Assembly (NCBI GenBank): GCA_021414085.1 | Contig: JAIOPC010000005.1 | Span: 1-64,000 of the forward strand | Source of the DNA: Actinomycetes bacterium | GTDB taxonomy: Bacteria; Actinomycetota; Acidimicrobiia; Acidimicrobiales; Ilumatobacteraceae | DNA length: 64,000 nucleotides | Direction: 5' to 3' | In this document: piece by piece, positions 1 through 9,276 of the stretch | Numbering within the stretch: the first letter of the stretch is position 1 | Layout: each line of letters opens with the position of its first letter | Notes under the pieces: model-generated | Told to the model about the DNA's origin: nothing | Databases searched by the model: none | The model's input: only the letters and a program-made list of their open reading frames with translations | Program-made: the position numbers and the translations under genes

Positions 1-657
1 CTCGACGACGCCGCCGCTACCGAGTTCGAAAAAGCAGTCCGCAACGCCATCACCTGGGACGGCAACAGCGACACACGCACCCGACCAGAGGCCCAAGGCG
101 ACGCACTGTTCGATATCGCCGCCTTCTACAACAAGAACCACAACCGTCGCGGCACCGCACGCCACCTCCCCCACATCAGCCTCTCCGCCGACCTATCCAC
201 CCTGAACGCCGACCTACCACAAGCCACCAACGACGACGACCAACACTTGGTCAGCCCCGCCTGCACCGACACATACCTGTGCGACTGCTTCATCCACGTC
301 ATCTTGCGCGAAGCCGACGGCGCACCAGCCAGCTTCGGACGCGCCCGCTACACCGTGCCACGCAAACTATTCCGCCAGATCGCCGCCCGCGACGGCGGCT
401 GCCGCTTCCCCGGCTGCAACCGCCACGTCCGCTACACCGAAGCACACCACATCATCTGGTGGCGACCACCCCACTACGGCACCACCGACTACTGGAACCT
501 CGTGCTCTTATGCAGCCGCCACCACCACATCGTCCACCAACAACGACTCGACCTCAAACTGCTGCCCAACGGACAACTCGACGTCACATGGCGCGACGGC
601 CGACAACGAAGCAGCCAACCCCGCGGCGCACCACCACAATGGAAACCGCCCGTCTGA
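1..657 (+). CDS. DUF222/HNH endonuclease domain protein (13E12 repeat family), 5' truncated
   Basis: The frame is open from base 1, so the N-terminus lies outside the window. What remains (about 218 residues) is the end of a DUF222-type region followed by an HNH nuclease domain. The zinc/HNH signature is visible as CRFPGC, then EAHHIIWW, then WNLVLLCSRHHHIVH, with the usual order Cys-x4-Cys, His-His, Asn and Cys-x2-His. Such ORFs occur in many copies in actinobacterial genomes; their job is not established. An internal ATG at 247 opens a shorter ORF, but it falls inside the conserved region and is not the real start. The codon choice is rich in C- and A-ending codons (CCA, ACA, CGA), unlike the genes that follow, which fits a mobile or repeated ORF family. 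Confidence 0.85.
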   Translation, partial: LDDAAATEFEKAVRNAITWDGNSDTRTRPEAQGDALFDIAAFYNKNHNRRGTARHLPHISLSADLSTLNADLPQATNDDDQHLVSPACTDTYLCDCFIHVILREADGAPASFGRARYTVPRKLFRQIAARDGGCRFPGCNRHVRYTEAHHIIWWRPPHYGTTDYWNLVLLCSRHHHIVHQQRLDLKLLPNGQLDVTWRDGRQRSSQPRGAPPQWKPPV

Positions 658-660
658 GTT

Positions 661-1152
661 TTAGATGTCCCAGTCTTCAACGGGGTTGTCTTGCACCAGG
701 TGCTCGACCACCCGTGCGTTGACGGCATCAACCAGCACCAACCCGCGACGCCGCGGTGGTTCTTCGGCGGAGTAGATCAGCACGCGCCATGTCGGCCGGC
801 TGCGCAGCCCACGCCACACCTGCTGCGCCGACGCATGCCCGACTGCGAAGCCGACGGCGCCTTGCGCGGCCACCAATGCCTGCTTCTCGTCGACCTGCAT
901 CCGCCAGCCCGACGTCAGCGAGTACACGCCTACGACGGCAAGCAGCAGCGCCGCCCACAAGAAGCCCTCGTTGATAAGCGGCGACGATTCGTTCCACGCA
1001 AACCAGGCCCCAACTAGCAGCGCGGCGACGCCTAGGTACAGCACTCCGGGCTTACGACGACGGCTGTTGTCGGGGAACTCGTACGACTCGAGATGCGTCG
1101 TGACGTTGAGGTTGTCGGGCAACTCGTCGCGTACTTCGTCTTCGTCAGCCAT
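661..1152 (-). CDS. Small membrane protein with two transmembrane helices, function unknown
   Basis: This encodes 163 residues. An acidic N-terminus of about 33 residues is followed by two hydrophobic helices (about residues 36-53 and 63-80) and a soluble C-terminal half of mixed composition. I recognise no catalytic motif. It lies 27 nt downstream of ruvB on the same strand, so it may be the last gene of the ruvCAB transcript. Its 3' end meets the HNH ORF tail to tail with 3 nt between the stop codons. Confidence 0.7.
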   Translation of the reverse strand: MADEDEVRDELPDNLNVTTHLESYEFPDNSRRRKPGVLYLGVAALLVGAWFAWNESSPLINEGFLWAALLLAVVGVYSLTSGWRMQVDEKQALVAAQGAVGFAVGHASAQQVWRGLRSRPTWRVLIYSAEEPPRRRGLVLVDAVNARVVEHLVQDNPVEDWDI

Positions 1153-1179
1153 CGACGGTGAGGCTACTGGCGCCCGACC

Positions 1180-2205
1180 TCAATCGAAGAGTGCCGGTGG
1201 TCTGGCCGTCGTGGGCACGGCCATACCGATGTGTGCGTACGCGGCGGGCATTGCGATCCGGCCGCGTGGGGTACGCGCCAGCATGCCCTGTTGGATGAGG
1301 AACGGCTCGTACATGTCTTCCACAGTCTCGGGCTGCTCGCCGACGCTGATCGCCAGCGTGCTGAGCCCAACCGGGCCGCCAGCAAACTGCTGGCAAATCG
1401 CATTGAGGATGGCACGGTCGACCTTGTCGAGCCCGATCTCGTCGACGCCGAACACCCGCAGGCCCTCACGCGCCGTTTCCTCAGAGATCGTGCCGTCGCC
1501 ACGCACTTCCGAGAAGTCGCGCACACGGCGCAGCAGTCGGTTAGCGATGCGGGGCGTGCCACGCGAGCGGCGAGCAATCTCCCACGCGCCCTCCGGAGAA
1601 ATCTGCACGTGCAGAATGCCGGCGGCGCGGCGAACGATCGCCTCCAGCTCGTCGGCCGCGTAGTAATCGAGTCGCGCCACCAAACCAAAGCGATCGCGCA
1701 GCGGGCCGGTGATCATTCCGGTACGAGTGGTTGCGCCGACCAGCGTGAACGGCGGCAGCGTGAGGCGAATGCTTGAGGCTGCGGGACCCTTGCCCACGAC
1801 GATGTCGAGCTGGAAGTCCTCCATCGCTGGATACAAGATCTCTTCGACCGCGCGCGACAGGCGGTGAATCTCGTCGATGAAGAGAACGTCGCCTTCTTCC
1901 AGCTTGGTAAGAATCGCGGCGAGGTCGCCGGCACGCTCGAGCGCAGGGCCGGAGGTGATGTGCAGGTGCACGCCCATCTCGACCGCGACGATGCCGGCCA
2001 TCGAGGTCTTGCCCAGCCCGGGAGGGCCAGCCATCAGCAAGTGATCGGCAGGCTGACCGCGCTTCTTGGCCGCCTCGAGCACGATCGAAAGGTGCTCTTT
2101 CAGCTCGCGCTGGCCGACGAACTCGCTGAGCCGTCGCGGCCGCAGCCCGACTTCGTCGAGTTCCTCGTCGGCGACGGGGCTCGGTTCTAGGAACTCGTCA
2201 CGCAC
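1180..2205 (-). CDS. ruvB: Holliday junction branch-migration ATPase RuvB
   Basis: RuvB is the hexameric AAA+ motor that, with RuvA, drives branch migration of Holliday junctions in recombinational repair. The 341-residue length is standard. Visible signatures are the RuvB N-terminus [11 protein letters not shown], Walker A GPPGLGKT (about residue 61), Walker [11 protein letters not shown], the sensor segment GATTRTG, and the C-terminal winged-helix DNA-binding domain with RTPRGR. The start overlaps the ruvA stop by 8 nt, so the two are translationally coupled. Gene order ruvC-ruvA-ruvB is the standard actinobacterial arrangement. Confidence 0.98.
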   Translation of the reverse strand: MRDEFLEPSPVADEELDEVGLRPRRLSEFVGQRELKEHLSIVLEAAKKRGQPADHLLMAGPPGLGKTSMAGIVAVEMGVHLHITSGPALERAGDLAAILTKLEEGDVLFIDEIHRLSRAVEEILYPAMEDFQLDIVVGKGPAASSIRLTLPPFTLVGATTRTGMITGPLRDRFGLVARLDYYAADELEAIVRRAAGILHVQISPEGAWEIARRSRGTPRIANRLLRRVRDFSEVRGDGTISEETAREGLRVFGVDEIGLDKVDRAILNAICQQFAGGPVGLSTLAISVGEQPETVEDMYEPFLIQQGMLARTPRGRIAMPAAYAHIGMAVPTTARPPALFD

Positions 2206-2809
2206 GCTTGGCCCCCAACACCTTCAAAGCATCGCGCAGCAAGGTGCTGGCATCGCCGTCGCCCGGCAGGTCGCGCAAGGCCTCGCGAATCTCTTCCGGT
2301 GCATACCCCAACCCGGTGAGTGCCTCGCGCACATCGCCGACCACAGAATTCTTCGGGCCCCCAGCGCCAACCGAGACCGGGTCGAGCATCGGCAGATTGA
2401 GGCGGTTACGCAGTTCGATCAGCAGCCGCTCGGCGGTCTTCTTGCCGACACCAGGCACCAGCGTGAGTGCGCCGAGGTCGCTGGACGCGACGATGTCGAC
2501 CAACACGCTGGGCGAATGCGTGCCCAGAATCGCGAGTGCGAGCGCGGGGCCGATGCCATGCGTAGCGATCAGCACCTGGAACGTGGCGCGTTCGTCGCGG
2601 TGCATGAAACCGAACAGCGTCTGCACGTCTTCGCGGATGTGATGATGGACGTAGAGAAACGCGGCCGAACCGGGCTCGAGCTCCGCGAGCGTGCGCGGCG
2701 TGACGAAGACCAGATAGCCAACGCCGCCGACCTCGATGAGCACGCACGATTCGTCGCGCGCTGTGTTTGGAGTTCGCTCCAGAACCGTGCCGCGCAGACT
2801 GCCGATCAT
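2198..2809 (-). CDS. ruvA: Holliday junction DNA helicase subunit RuvA
   Basis: RuvA (203 residues) binds the four-way junction and loads RuvB. It begins [11 protein letters not shown], the normal RuvA start, and contains the OB-fold domain, the helix-hairpin-helix segments ([14 protein letters not shown] and [17 protein letters not shown]), and the C-terminal domain III that contacts RuvB. The frame stays open upstream to 3022, but that part overlaps ruvC and lacks RuvA homology, so I take the ATG at 2809. The start overlaps the ruvC stop as ATGA. Confidence 0.97.
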   Translation of the reverse strand: MIGSLRGTVLERTPNTARDESCVLIEVGGVGYLVFVTPRTLAELEPGSAAFLYVHHHIREDVQTLFGFMHRDERATFQVLIATHGIGPALALAILGTHSPSVLVDIVASSDLGALTLVPGVGKKTAERLLIELRNRLNLPMLDPVSVGAGGPKNSVVGDVREALTGLGYAPEEIREALRDLPGDGDASTLLRDALKVLGAKRA

Positions 2810-3327
2810 CGCCGCATCGCCGCCTGCACGCTGCGCCGCATGGGCGCGACAGCTAGGTAGCACAGCGCCAGCGCGGCCGCGTCGGCGGCATCGGCGGGCT
2901 GCGGTGGCGCCGCCAGCCCGAGGCGCGCCTGCACCATTTTCTGCACCTGCTTCTTGTCGGCGCCGCCCCAGCCAGCGACACAGTCCTTCACCTGGTTGGG
3001 CGTGAACTGCACCACTTCGCAACCATGCGCCGACGCTTCCGCCAGCGCGAGCCCGCTGGCCTGGCCGACGCTCATTGCGGTGCGTACGTTGGTTTGAAAG
3101 AAGACCTGTTCGACAGCAACTGCCGCGGGGCGAAACTCGACAAGCAGCGACACCAGCTCGCGCTGCAGCGCGGCCAGCCGTTGCGGCAGTGGATCGGTGG
3201 CTGGCGTGCGAATGACGCCGAGCGCAATGGCGCGCACAGCATGGCCAGTTGCCTGCAGCACGGCGTAGCCGCAGCGCGTCAGGCCGGGGTCGATCCCCAA
3301 AACGGCACTCTCGTCGCGCACGAACAC
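2806..3327 (-). CDS. ruvC: Crossover junction endodeoxyribonuclease RuvC
   Basis: RuvC resolves Holliday junctions by paired nicking. The RNase H-like core is clear: LGIDPGLTRCGYAV holds the first catalytic Asp, AVEQVFF the catalytic Glu, and PADAADAAALALCY the C-terminal Asp pair. The frame is open far upstream, but the family starts just before LGIDPG. Two in-frame GTG codons, at 3327 and 3321, fit; I list the outer one (173 residues), and neither has an obvious ribosome binding site. It is the first gene of the ruvCAB unit and is divergent from the lipoprotein gene at 3396. I see no LexA-type box in the divergent region. Confidence 0.93.
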   Translation of the reverse strand: MFVRDESAVLGIDPGLTRCGYAVLQATGHAVRAIALGVIRTPATDPLPQRLAALQRELVSLLVEFRPAAVAVEQVFFQTNVRTAMSVGQASGLALAEASAHGCEVVQFTPNQVKDCVAGWGGADKKQVQKMVQARLGLAAPPQPADAADAAALALCYLAVAPMRRSVQAAMRR

Positions 3328-3395
3328 GTGTACGAGGCTAGCGGATCGGCCGCAACGACCTGCGGACCACCGAGCGGCTGTGGCATCGTGGTCGA

Positions 3396-5420
3396 ATGCG
3401 TCGCCCCGTCTCCTTGTTTGTTGCTGCCCTGCTCGTACTTGTGGCCGGGGGGTGCAGTTCTGATGATGGGACCAACGCCGACTCCACGGTCTCGGATGCC
3501 AGCGCAGCAACCACCACGACTGCGCCGCAGGACGCGATCTTGGAAGAAGCGCTGACCTGCGATCCGCTCGACGAGCGCGCGTGCTTGCTGCCCTGGCCGA
3601 ATGATGCATTCACCCGGCCCGACGCGACCACGGCAACCGGTCGTCGGCTCGACATTCATGCGGAGAGCACCCCGGTCAACGAGCAGGGTGTGCCGATCGA
3701 TGTGACCGATCAGAACTGGGCCGACGGCTTCTCCCCCGGCTCGGCGATTCTTACGTTCGTGCCCGGCCTCGACGTCGTAGCGACCGGCATCGCCCCCAGC
3801 ACCGACGTCGGGGCCTCGTTGAATCCGGATGCGCCAGTGGTCGTGCTCGACACGACGACCGGCGAGCGAGTGCCCTACTGGGGCGAGCTCGATGCACAGG
3901 CGCCCGTCGGCGAACAACTGTTGATGATCCATCCGGCAACCAGCCTTCCCGAAGGTCACCATTTCGTCGTCGGCATGCGCAACCTGCGCGACAGCAGCGG
4001 CACCGTCATCGCGCGCGGCCCGGCATTTCAAGCAGCGATCGATGGCAACCCCGAGCCGCTGGAGCGCGCCCGCGCATTTCGCGAGCTGTTGGCGCCGTTG
4101 ACTTCCGACGGAATCGCCACCGACGACCTGTACTTGGCGTGGGACTTCACCGTGGCGAGCAGCGACACGCTCGCGGGTCGGGTGCTGCACATGCGCGAAC
4201 TCGCCTACAACGAACTCGACGACGACGGTGCGCCGGCATTCACCATCACCTCCGTGACTGAAGCAGGAAACGTGCGCACGATCGATGGCACCTACCTGGT
4301 GCCGAACTTCCTTACCGGCGACGGTGCACCGGGTAGCACGTTCACGCTCGACGCCGATGGCATGCCGCAACGCAACACCGAGCAACCCGACTTTGTCGCC
4401 GACTTCCATTGCGTGCTGCCACTCGCTGCCGCCGCGCCGGTCCCTGGGATCGTGTACGGGCACGGATTGCTCGGCACGCGTATGGAAGTAGACGCGCTTG
4501 CGTTTGTGGCCGAGAACGGCGAACTTGCTGCCTGCGCCACCGACGAGATCGGCATGAGCACTCCCGACGTTCCCAACCTTGCCAACATCCTCTCCGATCT
4601 TTCGCTCTTCAACCAGCAGGCCGATCGGTTGCAGCAGGGTTTGCTCAATCAACAGTTCCTCGGACGGCTGATGAACTCGTCCGCTGGCTTCACGCATTCA
4701 ACTGCCTTCCAAAACTTCGCCGGCGCACCATTACTGCTCAACGACGCAACCGCGTTCGTCGGCAACAGCCAGGGTGGAGTGATGGGCGGCGCCAACAGCG
4801 CGATCAGCAGCGAGTGGTCGCGAGTCGTGCTGGGCGTTCCTGGCATCAACTACTCGGTGCTACTGCATCGCTCGTCGCAATGGCCGACGTTCCAGGCGAT
4901 TTCCGATGCCGCGTACACCGACTCCGTCGACCGCGTGCTGGGATTGCAACTGATCCAACTGCTGTGGGATCGCGGCGAGAACGACGGGTATGCGCAGCAC
5001 CTCACCGACAACCCGTACCCCGGCATCGAGCCCAAGAGCGTGCTGCTGATTGAAGCGTTTGGCGATCATCAGGTCGCGAATGTCGCGACCGAAGTCTTGG
5101 CGCGCACGATTGGCGCAGCCGTACGCGAGCCGGCACTGCTTGATGGGCGCAGCAACGACGTCGATCCGCAGTGGGGTATCACTCCCTTCGACGCCGCGAA
5201 CCCGGCCAAGGCGCTGTTGATGGTGTGGGACTACGGCACCCCTGCCCCACCGCCCGTGAACCTGCCGCCACATCCACCGGAGTACGGCGACGACCCGCAC
5301 AACGGCGGTTCCCGCGAACCGCTCGTGCTGCAGCAAGCGATCGCATTCCTACTCACCGGCGAGATCGTCGATGTGTGCTCCGGCAGCGCGTGCACCAGCA
5401 ACGCGCTGTCACCCTTCTAG
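3396..5420 (+). CDS. Large secreted lipoprotein with an alpha/beta-hydrolase (lipase-like) fold
   Basis: This encodes 674 residues. A signal peptide ends in a lipobox (LVAGGC, Cys about 20), followed by a Ser/Thr-rich tether. A conserved N-terminal block reads LLPWPNDAFTRPD. The hydrolase part has a GHGLLGTRME segment (about 355) that could form the oxyanion site and a nucleophile elbow GNSQGG (about 456-461, Ser 458). An Asp in FGDHQ (about 557) and a His in DDPHNGG (about 634) could complete a triad. The tail carries a likely disulfide (VCSGSAC). Substrate unknown; an extracellular lipase or esterase is the most reasonable guess. It interrupts the minus-strand yebC/ruv neighbourhood, and its stop overlaps the convergent peroxiredoxin stop by 3 nt. 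Confidence 0.75.
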   Translation: MRRPVSLFVAALLVLVAGGCSSDDGTNADSTVSDASAATTTTAPQDAILEEALTCDPLDERACLLPWPNDAFTRPDATTATGRRLDIHAESTPVNEQGVPIDVTDQNWADGFSPGSAILTFVPGLDVVATGIAPSTDVGASLNPDAPVVVLDTTTGERVPYWGELDAQAPVGEQLLMIHPATSLPEGHHFVVGMRNLRDSSGTVIARGPAFQAAIDGNPEPLERARAFRELLAPLTSDGIATDDLYLAWDFTVASSDTLAGRVLHMRELAYNELDDDGAPAFTITSVTEAGNVRTIDGTYLVPNFLTGDGAPGSTFTLDADGMPQRNTEQPDFVADFHCVLPLAAAAPVPGIVYGHGLLGTRMEVDALAFVAENGELAACATDEIGMSTPDVPNLANILSDLSLFNQQADRLQQGLLNQQFLGRLMNSSAGFTHSTAFQNFAGAPLLLNDATAFVGNSQGGVMGGANSAISSEWSRVVLGVPGINYSVLLHRSSQWPTFQAISDAAYTDSVDRVLGLQLIQLLWDRGENDGYAQHLTDNPYPGIEPKSVLLIEAFGDHQVANVATEVLARTIGAAVREPALLDGRSNDVDPQWGITPFDAANPAKALLMVWDYGTPAPPPVNLPPHPPEYGDDPHNGGSREPLVLQQAIAFLLTGEIVDVCSGSACTSNALSPF

Positions 5421-5872
5421 CGCGGTAGGCCCAGCAACACGTCGACCAACTCGCCTACCGGACGGAAGGTCAGCCCGGCAATCGCTCGATGCGAGTATCG
5501 GACGATGCCACTGCGGTCGATAACGAAGATGCTGCGCCGCTGAAAGCCGAGCGGACCCAACGTGCCATACGCGGCCGCAACCGCCTTGTCGACATCCGCG
5601 AGCAGTGGGAACTGAAAGCCGTGCTCGGCAGCGAACTTCTCGTGACTTTCGATGCCCTGTGGCGAGATCGCGAGTACCTGAGCGTTCATCGCAGAGAATT
5701 GTGAGAGGTCGTCGTTGTAGGTGTTGAGCTGACGCGTACACACCGGACTGTCGTCGCCCGGATAGAACACCAACACCACCGGGTGACCGAGGTAGTCGCC
5801 GAGCGAAACGTTCTTGCCACCGGTGGCCCGCAGCGTGAACGCCGGGGCAACATCGCCGATCGCGACGCTCAT
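5417..5872 (-). CDS. Peroxiredoxin (AhpC/TSA, BCP-like), 1-Cys type
   Basis: A thiol peroxidase of 151 residues that reduces H2O2 or organic peroxides. The active-site stretch is VVLVFYPGDDSPVCTRQ with the peroxidatic cysteine at residue 45. The second cysteine five residues on, typical of BCP/PrxQ, is absent (TRQLN), and there is no other Cys, so recycling must use an external thiol. The frame extends upstream into yebC, but the family starts at MSVAIGDVAPAF, giving the ATG at 5872. That start overlaps the yebC stop as ATGA, so the two genes are coupled. Confidence 0.93.
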   Translation of the reverse strand: MSVAIGDVAPAFTLRATGGKNVSLGDYLGHPVVLVFYPGDDSPVCTRQLNTYNDDLSQFSAMNAQVLAISPQGIESHEKFAAEHGFQFPLLADVDKAVAAAYGTLGPLGFQRRSIFVIDRSGIVRYSHRAIAGLTFRPVGELVDVLLGLPR

Positions 5873-6618
5873 TCGCCGACCAACTCCATCAACGACTCGC
5901 TGATGTCGAAGTTGCTGTACACGTCCTGCACATCGTCGAGCTCTTCTAATGCGTCGACGATCTTCAGAATTGCGCGCGCGTCGGCAAGGTCGGAGACCTC
6001 GATCGTCAGGCTCGAGACCATCGTGCTTTCGGCCGAGCCGACTTCCAGACCCGCGGCCTGCAGTGCGTCGCGCACTTCGAACACAATCGACGGGTCGCAC
6101 GTGATGTGCCACGCGCCTTCCCCGTCGGCCGTGATGTCGTCGGCACCAGCATCCAAGGCCGCCAGCATGACCGCGTCTTCGTCGCTGCTCTGCAGCAGCA
6201 AGACACCCTTACGACTGAACTGCCATCCCACGGCACCCGGCTCGGCCAGCGAGCCACCGAGCTTGCTGAAGATGTTGCGCACGTCGGAGGCCGTGCGATT
6301 GCGATTGTCGGTGAGCACGTCGATCAGGATCGCAACACCGCCCGGCGCGTAACCCTCGTAGGTGAATGCTTCATAGTTGCCGCCGTCGGTGAGGCCGGCG
6401 CCACGCTTGACCGCACGATCGATCGCGTCGTTGGTCATCTGCGCGCCCTTCGCCTTCAAGACGATGTTGCGCAAGGAGGCATTCGACGAGACGTCGGCGC
6501 CGCCTTCGCGAGCAGCAACTTCCAGCTGACGGGCGATCTTGTTGAAGACCTTGGCACGCGCCTTGTCGGCCGCGCCCTTCTTGTGTTTGATCGTTGCCCA
6601 TTTGGAATGGCCCGACAT
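5869..6618 (-). CDS. yebC: YebC/PmpR family protein (translation or transcription regulator)
   Basis: This is a full-length 249-residue YebC-family protein. The hallmark N-terminus MSGHSKWATIKHKKGA.D is present, followed by the conserved YEGYAPGGVAILIDVLTDN block and the acidic C-terminal domains. Family members act on transcription or relieve ribosome stalling (TACO1/YebC). Actinobacterial genomes usually keep it between pdxT and ruvC, and here it follows pdxT on the same strand by 6 nt. The peroxiredoxin gene overlaps its stop. Confidence 0.96.
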   Translation of the reverse strand: MSGHSKWATIKHKKGAADKARAKVFNKIARQLEVAAREGGADVSSNASLRNIVLKAKGAQMTNDAIDRAVKRGAGLTDGGNYEAFTYEGYAPGGVAILIDVLTDNRNRTASDVRNIFSKLGGSLAEPGAVGWQFSRKGVLLLQSSDEDAVMLAALDAGADDITADGEGAWHITCDPSIVFEVRDALQAAGLEVGSAESTMVSSLTIEVSDLADARAILKIVDALEELDDVQDVYSNFDISESLMELVGE

Positions 6619-6624
6619 GATCCG

Positions 6625-7203
6625 TCAGCTCCCTATCAATTCGCAGAACATTGCGTGTAGTCGATTGTCGGCGGTCAGTTCGGGGTGGAACGACGCAACC
6701 ATCACGTGACCTTGCAGCGCCAGTACCGGCACACCATCGTGACTGGCCACGACGTTCACTCCCGCGCCAACGGCCACCACTTTAGGGGCACGGATGAACA
6801 CCGCATGAAACGGCGCAACGAATCCATCGACATCGATGTCGGTTTCGAAGCTGTCGACCTGACGGCCGTATCCGTTGCGCTGCACGGTGATGTCGATTGC
6901 TCCGAAACTGCGCTGGTCGGGTCGCCCGTCCAAGACATCGGTAGCGAGCAGGATCATTCCTGCACAGGTGCCGAACACTGGCATCCCGTCGCTGAGGCGA
7001 CCTTTCAGCTCGTCGAACAACCCCGATGTCTCGAGTAGTCGCGACATCGTCGTGCTTTCACCGCCGGGCATGATCAGTGCGTCGACAGCGGCGAGGTCGC
7101 TGGGTGTTCGAACTTGCGCCGTCTCGACACCAAGCCCCGCGAGGGTCAGCTCATGCGCGGCAAACGCGCCTTGCAGCGCGAGAACTCCAACACGGGCCTT
7201 CAC
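6625..7203 (-). CDS. pdxT: Pyridoxal 5'-phosphate synthase glutaminase subunit PdxT
   Basis: PdxT is the class I glutamine amidotransferase that hands ammonia to PdxS for de novo PLP synthesis. The 192 residues match family length. Visible are the start GVLALQGAF, the PGGEST motif (about 47-52), the nucleophile in PVFGTCAGMILLA (Cys 80), and the catalytic His-Glu near the end (ASFHPELT). It lies 18 nt downstream of pdxS. Confidence 0.97.
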   Translation of the reverse strand: MKARVGVLALQGAFAAHELTLAGLGVETAQVRTPSDLAAVDALIMPGGESTTMSRLLETSGLFDELKGRLSDGMPVFGTCAGMILLATDVLDGRPDQRSFGAIDITVQRNGYGRQVDSFETDIDVDGFVAPFHAVFIRAPKVVAVGAGVNVVASHDGVPVLALQGHVMVASFHPELTADNRLHAMFCELIGS

Positions 7204-7221
7204 CTGGGGGCTCCATCGATC

Positions 7222-8106
7222 TCACCAGCCGCGTTCGGCGTAGCGCTGGTTGATCTCGTCCATCCCGATGCCGGTCATCGGTGCACCAAGACCGCGACTG
7301 ACCTTGGCGAGAATGTCGGCGTCGCGGAAGTGAGTCGTCGCCTCCACAATCGCCTTTGCACGCGGCGAGGGATCGTCGCTCTTGAAGATGCCCGAGCCGA
7401 CAAACACGGCTTCGGCACCGAGTTGCATCGCAAGGGCCGCGTCGGCCGGTGTCGCAATGCCACCCGCGCAGAACAGCGGCACTTGCAGCCAGCCGGTTTC
7501 GGCGATCTCTTGCACCAACGGCAGCGGTGCTTGCAGTTGCTTGGCCCACTGAAATAGCTCGGCGGAATCGGCCTGCGTGATCTTGCGGATGTCGCCGATG
7601 ATGTTGCGCAGGTGGCGCACGGCTTCGACGATGTTGCCGGTGCCGGCTTCACCCTTGCTACGGATCAGGCAGGCACCCTCGCTGATACGACGCAACGCCT
7701 CGCCCAGGTTGGTGGCGCCACAAACGAACGGCACGGTGAATGCGTACTTGTCGATGTGATGCGTCTCGTCGGCGGGCGTCAGCACTTCGCTCTCGTCGAC
7801 ATAGTCGACCCCGAGCGCCTGAAGGATCTGCGCCTCCACGAAGTGGCCGATACGCGCCTTGGCCATCACCGGAATGGTGACCATGGCCTTGATGCCTTCG
7901 ATCATTTCCGGGTCGCTCATGCGGGCCACGCCGCCGTCGCGACGGATGTCGGCGGGCACTCGCTCGAGTGCCATAACCGCGCAGGCACCAGCGTCTTCGG
8001 CGATTTTGGCCTGCTCGGGCGTGACGACGTCCATGATGACGCCGCCCTTCAGCATTTCTGCGAGGCCGCGCTTGACCTGAACCGTGCCTTTGACATTTGC
8101 AGTCAT
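7222..8106 (-). CDS. pdxS: Pyridoxal 5'-phosphate synthase subunit PdxS
   Basis: PdxS is the (beta/alpha)8 synthase that condenses ribose 5-phosphate, glyceraldehyde 3-phosphate and PdxT-derived ammonia into PLP. The 294-residue protein carries the family signatures [47 protein letters not shown] and [14 protein letters not shown]. It is the first gene of the pdxS-pdxT-yebC-prx run; its promoter should lie in 8107-8196, where I see no convincing riboswitch or operator. Confidence 0.98.
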   Translation of the reverse strand: MTANVKGTVQVKRGLAEMLKGGVIMDVVTPEQAKIAEDAGACAVMALERVPADIRRDGGVARMSDPEMIEGIKAMVTIPVMAKARIGHFVEAQILQALGVDYVDESEVLTPADETHHIDKYAFTVPFVCGATNLGEALRRISEGACLIRSKGEAGTGNIVEAVRHLRNIIGDIRKITQADSAELFQWAKQLQAPLPLVQEIAETGWLQVPLFCAGGIATPADAALAMQLGAEAVFVGSGIFKSDDPSPRAKAIVEATTHFRDADILAKVSRGLGAPMTGIGMDEINQRYAERGW

Positions 8107-8196
8107 GGCTTCAGCGTATCGCTTGGGTCGAATCGGGGCAGCAGTCAGTGACTGGTGGCGGCGCTACCCCGCTGCCGGCACCTAAACGGCCAGAAC

Positions 8197-9276
8197 TTAA
8201 ACGGCAACAGTGAACGTGTCGACCTCTGGCAACTCGACCCACGTGTTGCCAGGCGTCAGCGCGATTGGCTGGCCGTTGGTGTCGGTGAGCACGATCGGTG
8301 ACAGCCGGTCGGGCCGGCTCCACGTGCCGCGCACGAGAACGCCGCCGGTGAACACCAACACGTCCCAGAAGCCGGTGGTGATCGCTTGCGGACTTCCTGC
8401 AGCCGACGGCTTAGGGAAGTACTCAACGACCATCACGATCACGTTCGCGCTGCTGATCTGCCCCGTCGCCGCGTCGAGGTGCGGCTCGCCCTCGGTTGTG
8501 CGCAGGTAACGACCAGTGGCTGCGTCGAAGCGCCAGCCCACATCCAAACCATCCATCACCAGGTCGACGCCCGCCGCTGCTTCGCCGACGGCCGCAACAC
8601 CGGCGGCGAGATAGGTGAATTGCTGCGGCGGTGGTGCCGCGCCTGCCGGCGCCAACGTCCACAGCATGGATGTCTGCGCGTAGAGGTTGTGCGGGCTGCC
8701 GCGCTCCTTGCTGCGGTAGAACCCGCCCGGCCCGTAGACCTCGTTGTGCTGCGCACTGAGATCGACGAAGTCACTCGCTTCGATTGCCTTCGTCACGCCA
8801 CGGTTCCCGCCGCTCCAAACGAACAGTGGATGGTTCAACGAACCGAGCAAGTCGATGTCTTGCGCGCGACCCGACCGAATTGGACCAACCGGATCCGAGC
8901 CCTGGCTCTGGAAGACAGCGGCGAAACGCGTTTGTGCTTCGACGATTTCTTCGAACACGATGTCGGCCTCGTTGAGGCCGCTTTGTGGGCGCGCACGCGA
9001 GTGGTTGTCGATCTTGACGACCAGCGCCGGTCGCGCCGCCGCAGCCTCGTCGGTGATTGGCAAACCAGTGAGCGGGTACACCGGAACCGGAGCAACAGTT
9101 GTTGGCGGTGCAGTTTCCGCGACAGTTGTTGGCGGCACAGTTGTGGTGGTGGGTCGCGACGATTCGGTGGTTGCAGACAGGGCAGAAGTCGCCGACGAGT
9201 CGTTGCTGCTGCTGCAGCCGACGATGCTCGCCACGAACCCGACAAGAATTGCGAGGCGAAGCGTGCGGTTTCTCAC
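8197..9276 (-). CDS. DUF3048 lipoprotein, copy 1
   Basis: A 359-residue secreted lipoprotein. A signal peptide ends at the lipobox SIVGC, followed by a long Thr/Pro tether and then the DUF3048 core: PLTGLPITDEAAAARPALVV, then RPQSGLNEADIVFEE, then DPVGPIRSGRAQDI, with a C-terminal GTWSRPD.LSPI and LTPGNTWVELP. I place the start at the GTG at 9276 because its G is also the last base of the upstream stop (TAGTG) and the signal peptide begins there; the frame stays open further upstream without sense. Function unknown. It is a close paralogue of the next gene and transcribed with it. Confidence 0.88.
   Translation of the reverse strand: MRNRTLRLAILVGFVASIVGCSSSNDSSATSALSATTESSRPTTTTVPPTTVAETAPPTTVAPVPVYPLTGLPITDEAAAARPALVVKIDNHSRARPQSGLNEADIVFEEIVEAQTRFAAVFQSQGSDPVGPIRSGRAQDIDLLGSLNHPLFVWSGGNRGVTKAIEASDFVDLSAQHNEVYGPGGFYRSKERGSPHNLYAQTSMLWTLAPAGAAPPPQQFTYLAAGVAAVGEAAAGVDLVMDGLDVGWRFDAATGRYLRTTEGEPHLDAATGQISSANVIVMVVEYFPKPSAAGSPQAITTGFWDVLVFTGGVLVRGTWSRPDRLSPIVLTDTNGQPIALTPGNTWVELPEVDTFTVAV

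Noticed and set aside
3279-4697. 472-codon minus-strand ORF
   Set aside because: It lies opposite the lipoprotein gene, has shadow-type composition and no recognisable domain.
8107-8196. Riboswitch or attenuator upstream of pdxS
   Set aside because: Only a 5-bp CAGTC/GACTG hairpin is present; no conserved regulatory RNA is recognisable.
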